From Rhyzopertha dominica (taxonomy: Eukaryota; Arthropoda; Insecta; Coleoptera; Bostrichidae), in the NCBI GenBank assembly GCA_025024175.1, contig QCXZ01000138.1, positions 53,415,092 to 53,479,091 of the forward strand: DNA of 64,000 bases, in the 5' to 3' direction. Numbering within the stretch: position 1 is the stretch's first letter; the number at the start of each line of letters is the position of its first letter. The position numbers were made by a program, and so were the translations under genes. Shown here in pieces: positions 1 to 11,560 of the stretch. The notes beneath the pieces were generated by a model. It was not told the DNA's origin. It searched no databases and saw only the letters and a list, made by a program, of their open reading frames with translations.

Positions 1-162
1 TTTGAATCAGGAAAAATGTTGTATTAGCTTTACAGTCATTTATTGATGTGAAACTGAGAAGACCATTACGTGCTATATTATCACAAGTACATTGTACACA
101 ATGACACAAAGATTTAACTTCGCGAAATCAAACTTATCCACTTTATTAACAAAAGTGTAAAG

Positions 163-202
163 GACAAAGCGCTCTCAGCTGATGGCAGCCATCATCAGTG
201 CC
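163..202 (-). ncRNA. Hammerhead-ribozyme-like motif, solitary
   Basis: Read on the minus strand, GGCA (202-199) can pair with TGTC (166-163) as a 4-bp stem I, including one G-T pair. Then come the box CTGATGA (198-192), one extra T, stem II GGCTG/CAGCT with loop CCAT (190-177), GAGA in place of GAAA (176-173), the self-complementary GCGC as a minimal stem III (172-169), and TT before stem I closes. This is the order of parts in type-I hammerheads with reduced stem III, a class known to be associated with Penelope-like retroelements. The GAGA change and the extra T may reduce or abolish activity. No protein-coding remnant lies beside it. Confidence 0.5.
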
Positions 203-3200
203 TACCACAATGAAAAGAGCCACAAAAGAATTTAAATTAAAGGTGACATTGTCAAACTGGAAATAAGCAGCCTCGACTTCAAACAAAAAGTAGCCTGCGT
301 GTCAAGCGTGGAAAGCTTACCTACCCCTCTGAAAATAATTGCACATCTGGTCCTCTGATCCCATTACACCTCGGAATAGGTGTCGCCCCGGTCACCTAAT
401 AAAGTATAAACTGGGCGAAGTGCGCCCCCGGGGGACCACCCTAAAACGACGTTAATATCATCTATCGACGAGTTTAATTATCAAGGCAAGCTTTACTAGA
501 TTACAGAGCAATTTGCGCGCCGATGGTTCCCTCCAGCGGACGTTCTCAGTCGCTGGCCTAACGCAGTATTAATTGGCTCCTTGATTGATGGCGTGTTTGT
601 TTGTTTTTCGAAACGTTTTTCGTGTTTTTCCGCGCTCAACCCTCTCTGATTGCCACCGAGACGCCCAGCGGACGGTTAGTGCAGCGGAGCGTCAATCTGG
701 AGGACTTCGGTGGGACAGATGGTTGCTAGATACATGAGATTATGGAGGGTGGGAAGTGGAGTTTTTGATACGTATTTTGATAGAACATCAGTAGTAAAGA
801 TCCTTGTTTGTTGGTCATTATTGTACCCTTGGCAAGCGAGAATAATATGGAACAGAAATGCACATCACGTACATTGGACCAGATGCTAAGGTACAGGTAC
901 TCAAGGCAGTCAATCTGGATATGTGCCTTTAGAACGATTTTACGTGTCTTCAAAGGAATGAATTCCTTTTCATGGAACTGAGATTCAATCAGTGGTTCGG
1001 TTCACTTGCTCTTTATATAAGTAGCTACCTACATACAGTTACACATCTCTGTTCATATAGTACAAATATGAAAACGCAAATTTATTGCGAATAATCTAAC
1101 TTTAGACTTGAGAAACACGTGTCTTGTGTTCTATGATGATTACCCTGATATGATTAATGTGCCACTAGCCATTTTAATTTCCTCAAACTGTACTAATGTA
1201 GAGCAATAAATTTCTGTCTGCAATGAACGACACGCAATGCGATTACTATTCATTTATGTCGCGAAATGAGACTCTAATGACGTAAAGAGCCTATTATTAT
1301 GTGTTCCCAAACTTGCTAATATCGTATTTAACAGTAAATAGGTACATGAAAGTTATCGAACGTCTTCAAATGGACGAGATAAATATTCTCCAATGCAAAA
1401 GACACAATAGTTTGTCCCAGTGTCAGTAACATACAAATACAACTCGTCATAAATATATTTGAGGTATTAATTCATTGTATTACATTGTATTGATGTGGGG
1501 CCAAAGGCATAAACGAAAGATGATTCCTGCTACTATGAATAATGGTAACAGTACGGCATTTAATTCTATTTATATGTCAGTTTTTCGAAGTACTTTTCAT
1601 ATGTCTGTTAATCGCCATAGTTCATCTCAATTAGCTGTAAATAAACATGTTTCTGTTCCCTTAATAACTTGGACAATATTAGAAAAGAGGATATAAGCTA
1701 TTTCAAAACCGGGAATGAGTAGATAGTCTGTTGACTCCTTTTCAGATGATTTTAATTAAATTATTGAGACAAGGTGTCTTAGAATTTGGAAAAACTGTAG
1801 GAACCCGTTAAAAAGTACACATAAGCGTAGTATGTAATGTATATAACTACCAAGTAGTTCGTATACGTCTAGCAGATAGATCTTTCTTAATGAATTGATT
1901 TAGATCTTATCAGACTGGCACATTATTTCTGCGAGGACTGCATTCCTTCTTTCTCAAACACTTTTATCTTTAAAAAAAAAACAATCAAAATATTGTCAGC
2001 GTCGTATCCTACGTATCTCTATAATTCCGTTTGCGGATCACAGAATGTTTGCGCTCCCTCATTATTATGCTCGAAATTCGTTACGTCAGCCATTTCAAAC
2101 ATGGCCTCTCAATTGCTATCAGTCACGGATCGTGCTCCTCTGGGAGTTTGCAATTTCGCATCTGTATTATTAATCTACAGTATGTATTGAGTAAACACTT
2201 TGAGAAATTAATTTCTGCTGTTGAAATTTAATTAATGCGAAGTAATAAGGGATTTAATTTGGGGAAGCCCCTTTGTAATGTGACTTGACACACTTTGTTC
2301 GATACTGTCTGCTTTTGGCAATTGAAACAGAAGGTGTTCGAAGATTCTTCGTACAACAAAGACAATCAGTTTAAAATAATCTTTCAAAATAACTGCAAAT
2401 ATGGTTTAGATTCGACAATACCAATTTCCAATCTTCAATTTTATTTTTTGAACGTTTAAATTTATTACTACGAGTGTATTTTGTTTAATCTTTGTAGTAT
2501 TATTTACTATAGCATGTGTTTCTATTGCGATTGTCTAAAAAATTTTAAAGTTGTTTTTCATTGTATAAATGTACTGAAAATATGATTCATTTTACTAAGG
2601 TAGCAGTAAATAATGCTGCTGTAGATATTACCTAACATATTTTGGCCGCCTGGAGAGGGTTAAAGTAGAAAAAATGGTACTTAGAATGAAGCAGTATCAG
2701 ATAGCTACAGGACCCTTTCTTTGTTTGCCATTTGCTGCTGTAAGCCTCTGAGTGTTCTTTATTATACAGAGTTAAATTCACCCGCAGTGTGGAACTATCA
2801 ACGATTTAGTAGATGTTTGATTATAAACATGAAAAAATCGCATGCATCCAGACGCCATTGAGCAGTTCCTAAAACTATGCATCGCTTGAAGCCCAGCATC
2901 AGAATTTTACTGCATAGTTCGGATTTACTGCACAATAAAAGGGGGTAGCTTGCACGCCGGATATTCGCCCTAACGTCCATTGTTGTAATTTAAACCGGCG
3001 GGTTTGTATATATAAAGTTACCGGCAAGAAATATTCCATTTACGCTCGGCGGGCGACTATTATTTCGCTTTCTATAACGGTCGCCCACCATTGTCTACGA
3101 CGTCTCCATTCGCTATTTTGCTTTATCATTCTTCCCCGGGCATCTTTAACAGAATTAATTTTTTATTCGATTTGCGAGTCGGGAGGAACAAAGGGCTGCG

Positions 3201-6164
3201 GCTCGAAGAGGAAGCTGCTGCCATCTTTATTCATATCTCAAAGACAATAATTCACGGCGGGACAATGCGGTGTAATTCTCGACGTTAAACATTCGTCCGG
3301 GCCCGCGTTACAACGTCTTTATCTTCGATTTAGGCAGATGAGAATAGAGAACCTGGGACCGCAGGGAGGATATTAACTGGGGACCAGAAGAATGAGAAAT
3401 TCCAGAATTTACTTCAGCTCCTTGGTTTTACTCTGAAATAGATTAATAATAATAAGGTCCAAGAGGCTTAGGTAAATAGTGTGTTATGGACCCAGCTACA
3501 GCCACACAGCCAGTGACAATTTTCCTTGTTTGGAATTAACTTTCCAAGTAGAAAAATGGATCCTTCAGCAATGAACTGATGCGATGACAAAGTCACATAG
3601 CTGCCTTAACAGGTATTAAAGGAAGTGACCTGTAATCTTAACAAAAACTTTTTGAAAAGCAAGGATAACGTGTCTTGACTTGATACAAACATAATATCAT
3701 ATAAATATTTATATGTGCCCGTTTTAAGTGGCATGCTATATACTGGGCAGTTTTTATAACAACTGTCATTTAGATAAGGCAGTAAAATCCAACGAATCAT
3801 TTAATATATATTATAAGAAACATTATAGACCCCAACATATTTCCATGCGGCACTCTAAATCTGACTGATTAGCGACTACTATGTTATTACACTCCACAAA
3901 TTACATTCTGTAACTGTTGATATAGTATAATGCTATATCGTGAAAGCTATAAAGCCCAACTTTGTCTAACAGGTGTCAAGGACACAGCTTGTTAAATGCT
4001 TAGAAGATTCAATTACATCCTAAATTGTATTATACTCGAGCTCAAAGTTGCTCAAAGAGCTAAATTGTTATCTGAAAATATTTTATGTTCGTGTAAGGAT
4101 CTAGCCATTCTAATTTCAAATGAAGAAGCATTGACTTGAAAGACTTGTAATGCCTTCGTCTAATCAAAGCAGTATACAATTTATGCATATAAATAAAATG
4201 TAGCAAACAACCTTTAAAACAATATTTTTATTCTGTGTTTTGGAATGCTTAAATTTCTTGTTTATGTTGATTTGTACTACTCTTATATTAAATCAAGAAA
4301 TACAAAGTGCCACATTGCATTACATCGCTGCTTTCGTCAACCTATTGAAATAAATTTGTTTCCTACGTCTGACTTATTGTTGTCATCTTCCTCTTTCGAT
4401 TCGGAGTCAATTCGTGTTTCATTCCCCCCACTTTTAAGTTTACTGATTAATATGTATTACGTTTATCTCATATAAAACCTGTAACATAAATAGGTAAAAT
4501 TCAGAATCAATCAATATTTCTATATATATCATACAACTCAAGAAGCGGGTAATACTGTGTTCTTCAAGTTGATTATTAAAATATTTTCATAACTTTTCTC
4601 TATTGCACTTCAACTTAACGGATTCTAGACTAAATTTGAAACTTTCAAAAGCAAACGTGTAGTGTTTACAAGAAATTTATCTCAGTTAATAATAAAGTCG
4701 AATATTTCGAGCATTCCATCGACCTCCTTCGTGAATTCACAGAGAGAAGTATTCAAAGAAGAAGTACAATCGAGGAATAATGCATTTCACCATCTTAAAT
4801 TCCATCGCAGGCCACTGCAATAAATGCCGACCATAAGCATACCAGACGGGTACCCAATAATCCGTGAAACACTCCATTCCATAAGCGCTCGACAAATATG
4901 GCAATTTGCAATGAAAGGAATTTAATAGCTGGAATTTGGCTGGAAGCAGCAGGCTGCACGTTCGGGAACTCGTAGTAATTAATTTCGTACGTCAAAAACT
5001 TATAATGGCTTTCGTCTCAACTTTTGGGCCGTTCGAAGCGATTGACACACGCAAAGAATTTTCTGCGAGAGGAACTCTGGGAAGCCGGTAATTACTGGCA
5101 AATCGCTCTATGGGAGGAGGTGAGGCAATCGATTTCTGGTAGAAAAGCTGGGTTTTCTCCTTTTCCGATACCCATGCGGACATCCAAAAATATTTTAAGC
5201 TGAATGTATTTATAGAGACGCACAAATATGTCGTTCCAACATGTTACAATAGAAAGAAGACATTGCTGTAGGCTGTTAGTATCATTATCTTCGAAAATCT
5301 TTTTATAAAAGTTTTCACCGAATCATCTAAGAGGAATTCGTCGTGTAGAATTGATCTATCTATCGACCAACATCAACTTATCAAATAATTAATCGCAAGT
5401 CAAAGGACTTGTGGAATTGTATCTGCTTTACTTATTGAACGTATTTCTTATGATGAGTATTGCCTTTGATTGTGATATAATTGTAAAGAAGAATGAAGTA
5501 TGAAAAATCATGTTAATTTTCATGCACTAATAACGTAATAACAGTGATATTTGTTGGAGCAAGATAATCAGAACATTAAATTAAAATTTGTTCTGTAAGT
5601 TTTGTGCAAGACGACAAACTCAACAGTCCTTACATATTATGGTGCTTTTATGGTACTGTCAATCATTCCTTGCTCTTAGTTCCGGTAGATAGGTGATAGG
5701 TGATATCCCATTTAGTTTTTACGCTGCGATCGAAAGTTCTTGTTCTCTTCGTCATCAGCTCCTTCAAATTTACCGTTATAAACTGGAAGGAATCCCCTTA
5801 AATTCAAACAGCATTATGAAGCGGGGTACCAGGCTATAGATGCAGAAAAAAAGACTCGGGCCTATTTGTACGTGCTATTGGTGATAAGGTATTTAATTTA
5901 CACCGTGCATTCAAAAACCTATCAAGCAGACTGTGACAGGCTTCTAAAATTAGAAATTCATGCAAATGTTACGTTTTTATTTGCTAAAAAACAAATAAAC
6001 AGAGCGAAAACAACGCAGTCTGCTAACGCACGTACCGAAGACAAGACGCCACCGTGATGGTTCGCTCGACGCAAATCGGTCTGTAAAAAACGTCTTAGTT
6101 AAAATTAACACAAATCGCTTAAATGAAAGTTATCCAGGATTAAGTGCTTTACAAATTAAAAATA
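203..6164. other. Non-coding, unassigned, with mild GC islands
   Basis: AT-rich DNA with short open frames of at most 77 codons, none with a recognisable domain or protein-like composition. Moderately GC-rich, non-repetitive islands lie near 410-720, 2940-3360 and 4800-5200; these may be regulatory or simply compositional. A run of about 13 A residues occurs near 1973. I see no transposon ends, RNA gene or exon that I can support. Confidence 0.5.
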
Positions 6165-6262
6165 CTTACAAAGATGGCAGACTTCCGGTCATACCGGAAA
6201 TTGACACCGACTTCGTTATTTTAAATAGAATACCCTCTACCGTCTGTTAGTTATGTGACATT
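6165..6262. repeat. Hairpin-bearing dispersed repeat, possible MITE remnant
   Basis: Near 6180-6203 the words TTCCGGT and ACCGGAA form a perfect 7-bp inverted repeat around a 3-base loop. The following sequence runs into AAATAGAATACCC, which resembles the ACACCCTGTAT-type ends of mariner-like elements in insects. From memory, similar hairpin-plus-end sequences are common in insect non-autonomous transposons, but I cannot confirm a family, and no second copy was seen in the window. Confidence 0.3.
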
Positions 6263-8154
6263 CCTCGAAAGTTTTGATGTTTACAGTGGGCTACGTCATA
6301 TTAAATATCTTTGAAACGACAGTGGTTATTAGAATACGATTGTCGCGATTCATTTACGGAAATAATAGGCATTTATTTGCATATATTAAATTGAAAAATC
6401 CTTGTGTCTTTGTATCTCCAGGCCATCGGGCCACTTACCATCTCTGATTTTTGCTAGACCCCGACGTCGGCATTTTTCCCCGCNATGACCCTCATATCGC
6501 GAGTGTAACCCCGCCTGACGTCATAACTCAGTAAAGTGTCAACAAGGAAGTTGCGCTATCATCACGCCCCATCTTACTGNCTCTATAAGCATGCCGCATT
6601 GTTTCTCNACTCAAACAAAGGATCGAAGCCGTTGTGTCAAACGTTGTCGGTGTATGCTAATTTNACAACGCGCTTACCTGGGGGGGCATGTACAAGGGTT
6701 GGAAACGACTTCTGTACGCGATTTATGGCAGGGCGTCGGAAGTNGTAAATAACGGAATANCGGGCAACTAGGTGTAATAATGGAATTGGGACGTTAAAGG
6801 GGTTTTATGAGAGGATTCTTGGTTTCCAGTAGTGCCAAAGCNCCAGTAGAAAACTAGAAGAAACTAAATTTTACAACCCCTGTAAACCATAAAGCGACGT
6901 GGTCAAAATTCTGCACATCTCAGCTTACCATAGTCTCGATACTTTTTAAAAATGACCGTTAGCTTGAATCTATTTTTAGAGTCATCAAATAAAACCCTTG
7001 AAACAAAGCATACATCTAAACAATCATATTGTTTTTAAGTTAATTAGTTAATCCAGAATGTTTAACAACCGAAACCATTCAAGTTTGCGCGTGGCTGCCC
7101 CATATTTTTTTAGACTCCTTTGATAACATTGATGGCGGCGATCCCTCTATTCAATATTGCCCAAGCATATTTTGCTGTTCTGTGTGACTTTTCATTATAG
7201 GTTGAAAATGAGCAAGAAAGCAAAAAAATTAATAATATTTATATTAATTTATTAATGGGTAAATATTTGTAACAAGTAAATAGCAACGAACAAAAATAAA
7301 GAAAGCTAATTTCAGGCTTACGATCAGGACTTATTTTCAATATGATTTCAGGATAATTAAATTTTGCTTATTTAAGGGAGAAAATTTCCCAACGCATGAT
7401 ATTATAGACGTACATTCTAATTATCATTATTGAAGCTACACATTTCTTCGGTGTCCCATTTAAGCGTTTTAAAATACAGTAACCACTTAAAATATAACTA
7501 ATGATGCTTGTTTTTTTCATTTAGTTTTTATTAAAGTATCATACTGTTTATTGTTTTCCTGGGGTCGTAAACCTATGTCAAGTCTTTCTTCTTCTCAATG
7601 CTTTACTGCATTTAAGCAGCAAATGCAAAGGCGGAAGTGTAATCACGTTTGTTTCGGCGACCTGTGAATAATCACCTTAAGCGATGCATCTCTTCCTCGG
7701 CGCTCCTAAATTCGGTAATTTTCCAGGAAGCTTTGCAACAGACAACCTCCGTAAATGGAGGTGTAACAAATGCCACTGCCAATATTGCGCTTGCACTTCG
7801 ACGCGGTTTTATTTCCGTTCCTTCCCTTATTCGAGTCAACAAAATGGCGCAATCCAGCCATCTGTCTTGGCGTGATCTACTGGGTCTTGTGGAATGAGTA
7901 ATTACGTGGACGTGCCTGTAATAGGAATTCTCTTTCGTAAACGAAATCAGAACGAACTGTTTTTAAACTGTAAACTCCGCGTTTCTTTGAGAAAGCCATT
8001 ATACACTTGTAATTAGTAATAGACAAGTATTATGCCAGTTTTTTTTGTAGCTGTCGAGTATTCTTCAAGTGTCACTTTATCTTTATCAACTGTAGAAGGA
8101 TCATGTAGATGAAAAGACAAAGCGATCCGCCCTAACATTAAATAAGTCTTTCAC
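6263..8154. other. Non-coding; ambiguous-base cluster in a GC-rich island
   Basis: From about 6420 to 6850 the sequence is clearly more GC-rich than its surroundings and carries seven N bases (6484, 6580, 6608, 6664, 6744, 6760, 6842). An open frame across part of it (6536-6748) has no recognisable domain. The Ns look like unresolved polymorphic or low-quality calls. The remainder to 8154 is AT-rich with a second small GC-rich patch near 7640-7890; no gene could be supported. Confidence 0.45.
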
Positions 8155-8197
8155 CCTACTGAAGATAGCAGCTTAGTTGCTGAAATACGTAATTAGG
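8155..8197 (+). ncRNA. Hammerhead-ribozyme-like motif, solitary family copy 1
   Basis: CCTA (8155-8158) pairs perfectly with TAGG (8194-8197) as stem I. The box CTGAAGA (8159-8165) is followed by one extra T. Stem II is AGCAGC/GTTGCT with a TTA loop (8167-8181), with one G-T pair. GAAA (8182-8185) is followed by the palindrome TACGTA (8186-8191) as stem III. The next bases are AT where U-H is expected, so the residue pairing with the last A of GAAA is mutated. The 3' flank (TTAGGCTTT...AAATCA..GTGGTT) is shared with the copy at 38099-38141, showing that both are ends of one dispersed element family. Confidence 0.6.
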
Positions 8198-8759
8198 CTT
8201 TCCAAATCATTGTGGTTGGGATTTTTCATTATTCTTTGATTTTCAGTAAGAATGGGAAGGGTTAGCACTTGATTTAAGCAGTTTCTTTGTGGTATAAACC
8301 TAGCTTATTATACGGGCATAATATTACTTTCAACCGGTAAAAGCCTGTCCAAGAACTTATAACAGACGTAGAGAAGATACATAGACCTATGACTTTCTGC
8401 AAGGAATGACTTGTTCTGTTGGCACAGATTCACAGAATTTAATTTCTCCATAGGAAAGGGAGCTATAATTGGAAGAGCTTATTGGTGACTTTTGTTTTTA
8501 TGACTTCTATCAATTTTAGGTTTTAATAGGCATTTCTTTTAGCAATATCTTTGTGATTAGGGTTGGGCCCATTATCTGTCTTTCTTAACAAACTCCATGC
8601 CCTTTATCTACTATGGATGAAATTACTGTTTCTAGTGTTTTTCTCCATCTAGATGTTTTGGTGTCATTTATGTTTGGTATTCCTCATTTGAATAAGATGA
8701 TGATGCTTGAACACATAGCATATGTACGTAAAGAGCAATTTCCAGTTTCCTTCTGGTCT
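8198..8759. other. Non-coding; tail of a dispersed element then unassigned sequence
   Basis: The first 20-30 bases continue the element tail shared with the minus-strand copy ending near 38060. Beyond that I see AT-rich sequence without a recognisable gene or transposon. Confidence 0.4.
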
Positions 8760-8930
8760 CGAATGATTCAAACCAACCCGTAAATGCCACTAACGTGTCG
8801 TATTCACAGCGTCTCCAAGAAAAACGAGAACTGCGCCGGAATCAAACTTGCGACCGTCGCCATCGTTGGTATAGCTCGATACCCTGCTGGCAAACTTGGA
8901 TTGCCAACTTGTGCACACACAGTTCTGTCG
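8760..8930 (-). repeat. Probable tRNA-derived SINE remnant
   Basis: On the minus strand, AGTTTGATTCC (8848-8838) resembles the RNA polymerase III B box GGTTCGANTCC with two mismatches, and it lies in a locally GC-rich tRNA-like context. About 50 bases upstream (minus sense) TTGGCAATCCAAG is a poor A-box candidate. Downstream there is a non-tRNA body ending near 8760. The layout fits a tRNA-headed SINE. I see no poly-A or simple-repeat tail and no second copy in the window, so the boundaries are approximate. Confidence 0.35.
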
Positions 8931-9591
8931 GTGACGGTGTCCAATGAGAATTGAATATTTATTCGCTGTCTAGACCGAACCGTCCGATTTCACTTAGGTA
9001 TGACTTGCGGGGCTGGCGAAGTAATAACCTTTCAGATGTGATTTAGTAAGAATTTGTATTAAAACCGGGATTACAGATAGGGCTGTGGGAATCTTCCTGC
9101 TGAAATTACTTCGGATGTACTTCCCCTTCTTAGAATTCGACGAAGTTACGCTGGAAATTGTGTCGCAGCGGTATCTCGTCTTTGTGTTTGGGTTCTGGAT
9201 CGATTTGATTATTATGATTAATACCTATATCTGTGTAACATGAAATTATCAATTAGCTGAAAGGGAGAAAAGCAAACTCTAAGTCTGATCCAATCTGTGC
9301 ATCACTGACACATGATTAAAAAATACATTATGCAAAGCAATTATTTAAAAGTTCAAATTAATATTAAGTACACTCTTAGTATTATTATATATATTATAAT
9401 AGTATTAGTGTATATAAATTTTGTATAACTATAATATATATGTTTCCACTTCACGATCAAAATTAATTTTATGACAGCCTGGTATATTATTGCACAGTTT
9501 TATCTATATTTATACGTTTATTATATACCCTATGAATTTTTATATTACAATTGTTGATTGTGGACATTTTTATTAACATTCTCGCATTTGA
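8931..9591. other. AT-rich non-coding stretch with TA-rich low complexity
   Basis: Between about 9380 and 9440 the sequence is a run of imperfect TA/ATT repeats. The remainder has no gene-like signal. It leads directly into the hammerhead-like motif at 9592 and may include the body of the element that motif ends, but no reverse-transcriptase or endonuclease remnant was recognised here. Confidence 0.4.
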
Positions 9592-9631
9592 AGCCCTGAA
9601 GAAGGAACCAAACGGTTCCGAAAGCTTGGCT
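9592..9631 (+). ncRNA. Hammerhead-ribozyme-like motif, best-preserved copy
   Basis: All parts are present and pair without mismatch. Stem I is AGCC (9592-9595) with GGCT (9628-9631). The box CTGAAGA spans 9596-9602 and is followed by one extra A (9603). Stem II is GGAACC (9604-9609) with GGTTCC (9614-9619) around an AAAC loop. GAAA is at 9620-9623. The self-complementary GC (9624-9625) acts as a minimal stem III, followed by TT (9626-9627) as U-H at the expected cleavage position. Hammerheads with a 1-2 bp palindromic stem III are known to act as dimers and to associate with Penelope-like elements. The extra A before stem II is not in the canonical core, so activity is uncertain. An AATAAA-like word follows at about 9636. 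Confidence 0.6.
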
Positions 9632-10860
9632 AGAAAATAAAGAGACTATAACATAACCAGCTATTGTTTGATCCAAACCCGCAATAAATAACATTAATCA
9701 TAATACATACAACAAAGAAATAAAAAATCTTTAGCAAACAAAGAATTTACAACATCTGTAGAGGCAATAAAAACTTTTTAACTGAATGCATAAGTTACAG
9801 AACATCGAGAACATAATCTAGGGACATTTATAATTACATTACTAAAGAGATTTATTGCAAAAATATTAATGATTTCTTTTAGCAGTTAAGATTATCTCGT
9901 TTATCAAGAAGACCTTTCAGGTCTCGGAGAATAGCAGCTATATTTTTGCTATATATTACTTTATATCCAGCCCTTATTTAATAATTTGGAAAGTAACTTT
10001 AAGCTTATTAGCGATATTGAACCACATAACCAAGGCCATAAAAAAGAAGCAAAATGTAATTACATTTGGTCGGATCTAATTTCAAACATGGCCGATAGCC
10101 TAATGAAATTAATCACACAGCTTGTCAAGTTGGTGTTACGTTGCTGAACGTGCTCCATGTTCCAATTTAGTTAGATTGACATTGGTGATGCATTTTGCTC
10201 ACTGCAGCTTGTTATTATCAAGACCCTGCCAATAATTTGTATTGTCACGACGCATATTAAACCCCACTCTGCTACTGCATATTGAATAGCTCGTCTCCAA
10301 ACGTCATCGAATGCATTTCCTGCGCTTTTCCGAAGGTGGTGCACTTCTGTTGATCCAGAAACGGATCAAATCATTCGAATTGAACGTATCGGCCCGCAGC
10401 AAAAGGCAATTTCACGACGAGCCCGTCCATCGCCAATGTCGCCGCAGGATATTAACGTAAAGCCTTTACGATTGTATATGACGTGATTGAATTGTGCAGC
10501 AAATACGATTTGCAGCCAGATATGGGAACGGGGTGTATCTGGAATGGCGCAAGGCCGACTCCGGCCAGGGGCTTTACGAAATAAAGCGGTTGTCCCTTTT
10601 GATTATCGACTTGGGTTTCTTTTTTATTACTCCGGAACTCCCAAAGGTGCACAGCTGGAACAGAGGTCAGGGAGAGTCAGGGTCGGTGCTGTAAGGATAA
10701 AAAGGACTGGTGATTTCAATTCGTTCAAATTGTTTCATTTACTACTTCTTCAATCCTTTGTAATCACTATGTAATCGTATTAATCCCAAAATCAGTTATA
10801 TAATCCGTGTAATCTCTATTAGGATTCACGAATCTTTAATGATTGATCGGTTGTTATTAT
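9632..10860. other. Non-coding; GC-richer island around 10300-10700
   Basis: After the short tail of the element ending at 9631, the sequence is AT-rich to about 10080 and then less so. Overlapping open frames at 10452-10774 on both strands (66-95 codons) lie in the GC-richer part and show no recognisable domain; I read them as chance frames. No link to the transposase that begins at 10861 is evident, so its N-terminal DNA-binding region appears to be missing. Confidence 0.45.
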
Positions 10861-11560
10861 AGTAATGCAACTCTCTTATATTTGGATGAAACGTGGTACG
10901 ACACCCACGACTTGATAAAAAAAGGTCTGACAGATGGGTTCTGCAAGCACCACCTTCGAGAGAAAAAGAATTATAATTCTTCATGCGGGAGGAAGTGATG
11001 GATGGGTGGAAAATGGCTTATTACCGTCAGCGAAACAGATCCAAAATTGTTCTGCTGACTACCATTGCGACATGGACTCTGCACTTTTTGAAACTTGGTT
11101 TCAGCAGCAGTTACTGCCAGGGCTACCACCAGGATCTGTTATAGTCATGGATAACGCAAGTTATCATTCAAAACTAATGAACAAGGCGCCAACATCAGCT
11201 ACAAAAAATAGAAATAATAAGTTACATGAAAAAGAATAAAATTACAATTCCGGATGGAAAAGTTACCAAAAAAGATCTGTTAACAATAATAAAAAATCTC
11301 AATATACCTAAACAATATCGAGTTGATGAACTAGCAAAAGGACATGGACATACAGTTATGCGTTTGCCACCGTATTATTGCGTCCTAAACCCAATTGAAT
11401 TAGTGAGGACTACGCTTAAAAATGTCCGCGTTTAAGTTCGGGAAATAGTCATGTATCCCCAAATTTTCAAAATTTTATAATACATGTTAATGATGATGCT
11501 AGCAGTGATTCAGAATTTGACAGTAGTGATGATGATAATAATATATTTAAATTATGTCGG
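10861..11560 (+). pseudogene. IS630/Tc1/mariner-superfamily DDE transposase, broken, Sailor (DD82E)-like
   Basis: A cut-and-paste DNA transposase remnant spread over three frames. The first catalytic D is in LYLDETW (codon at 10885). After a frameshift the frame from 10934 reads IIILHAGG, then PGSVIVMDNASYHS with the second D at 11150. After another shift the frame from 11226 carries HTVMRLPPYYC and LNPIELV with the catalytic E at 11397. A serine/aspartate-rich acidic tail follows (about 11490-11550), usual for such insect transposases. The second D and the E are separated by about 82 residues, far more than the 34-41 of typical Tc1/mariner enzymes and matching, as I recall, the group called Sailor (DD82E). 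The N-terminal helix-turn-helix region is absent and no terminal inverted repeats were seen. It cannot encode an active enzyme. Confidence 0.85.
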
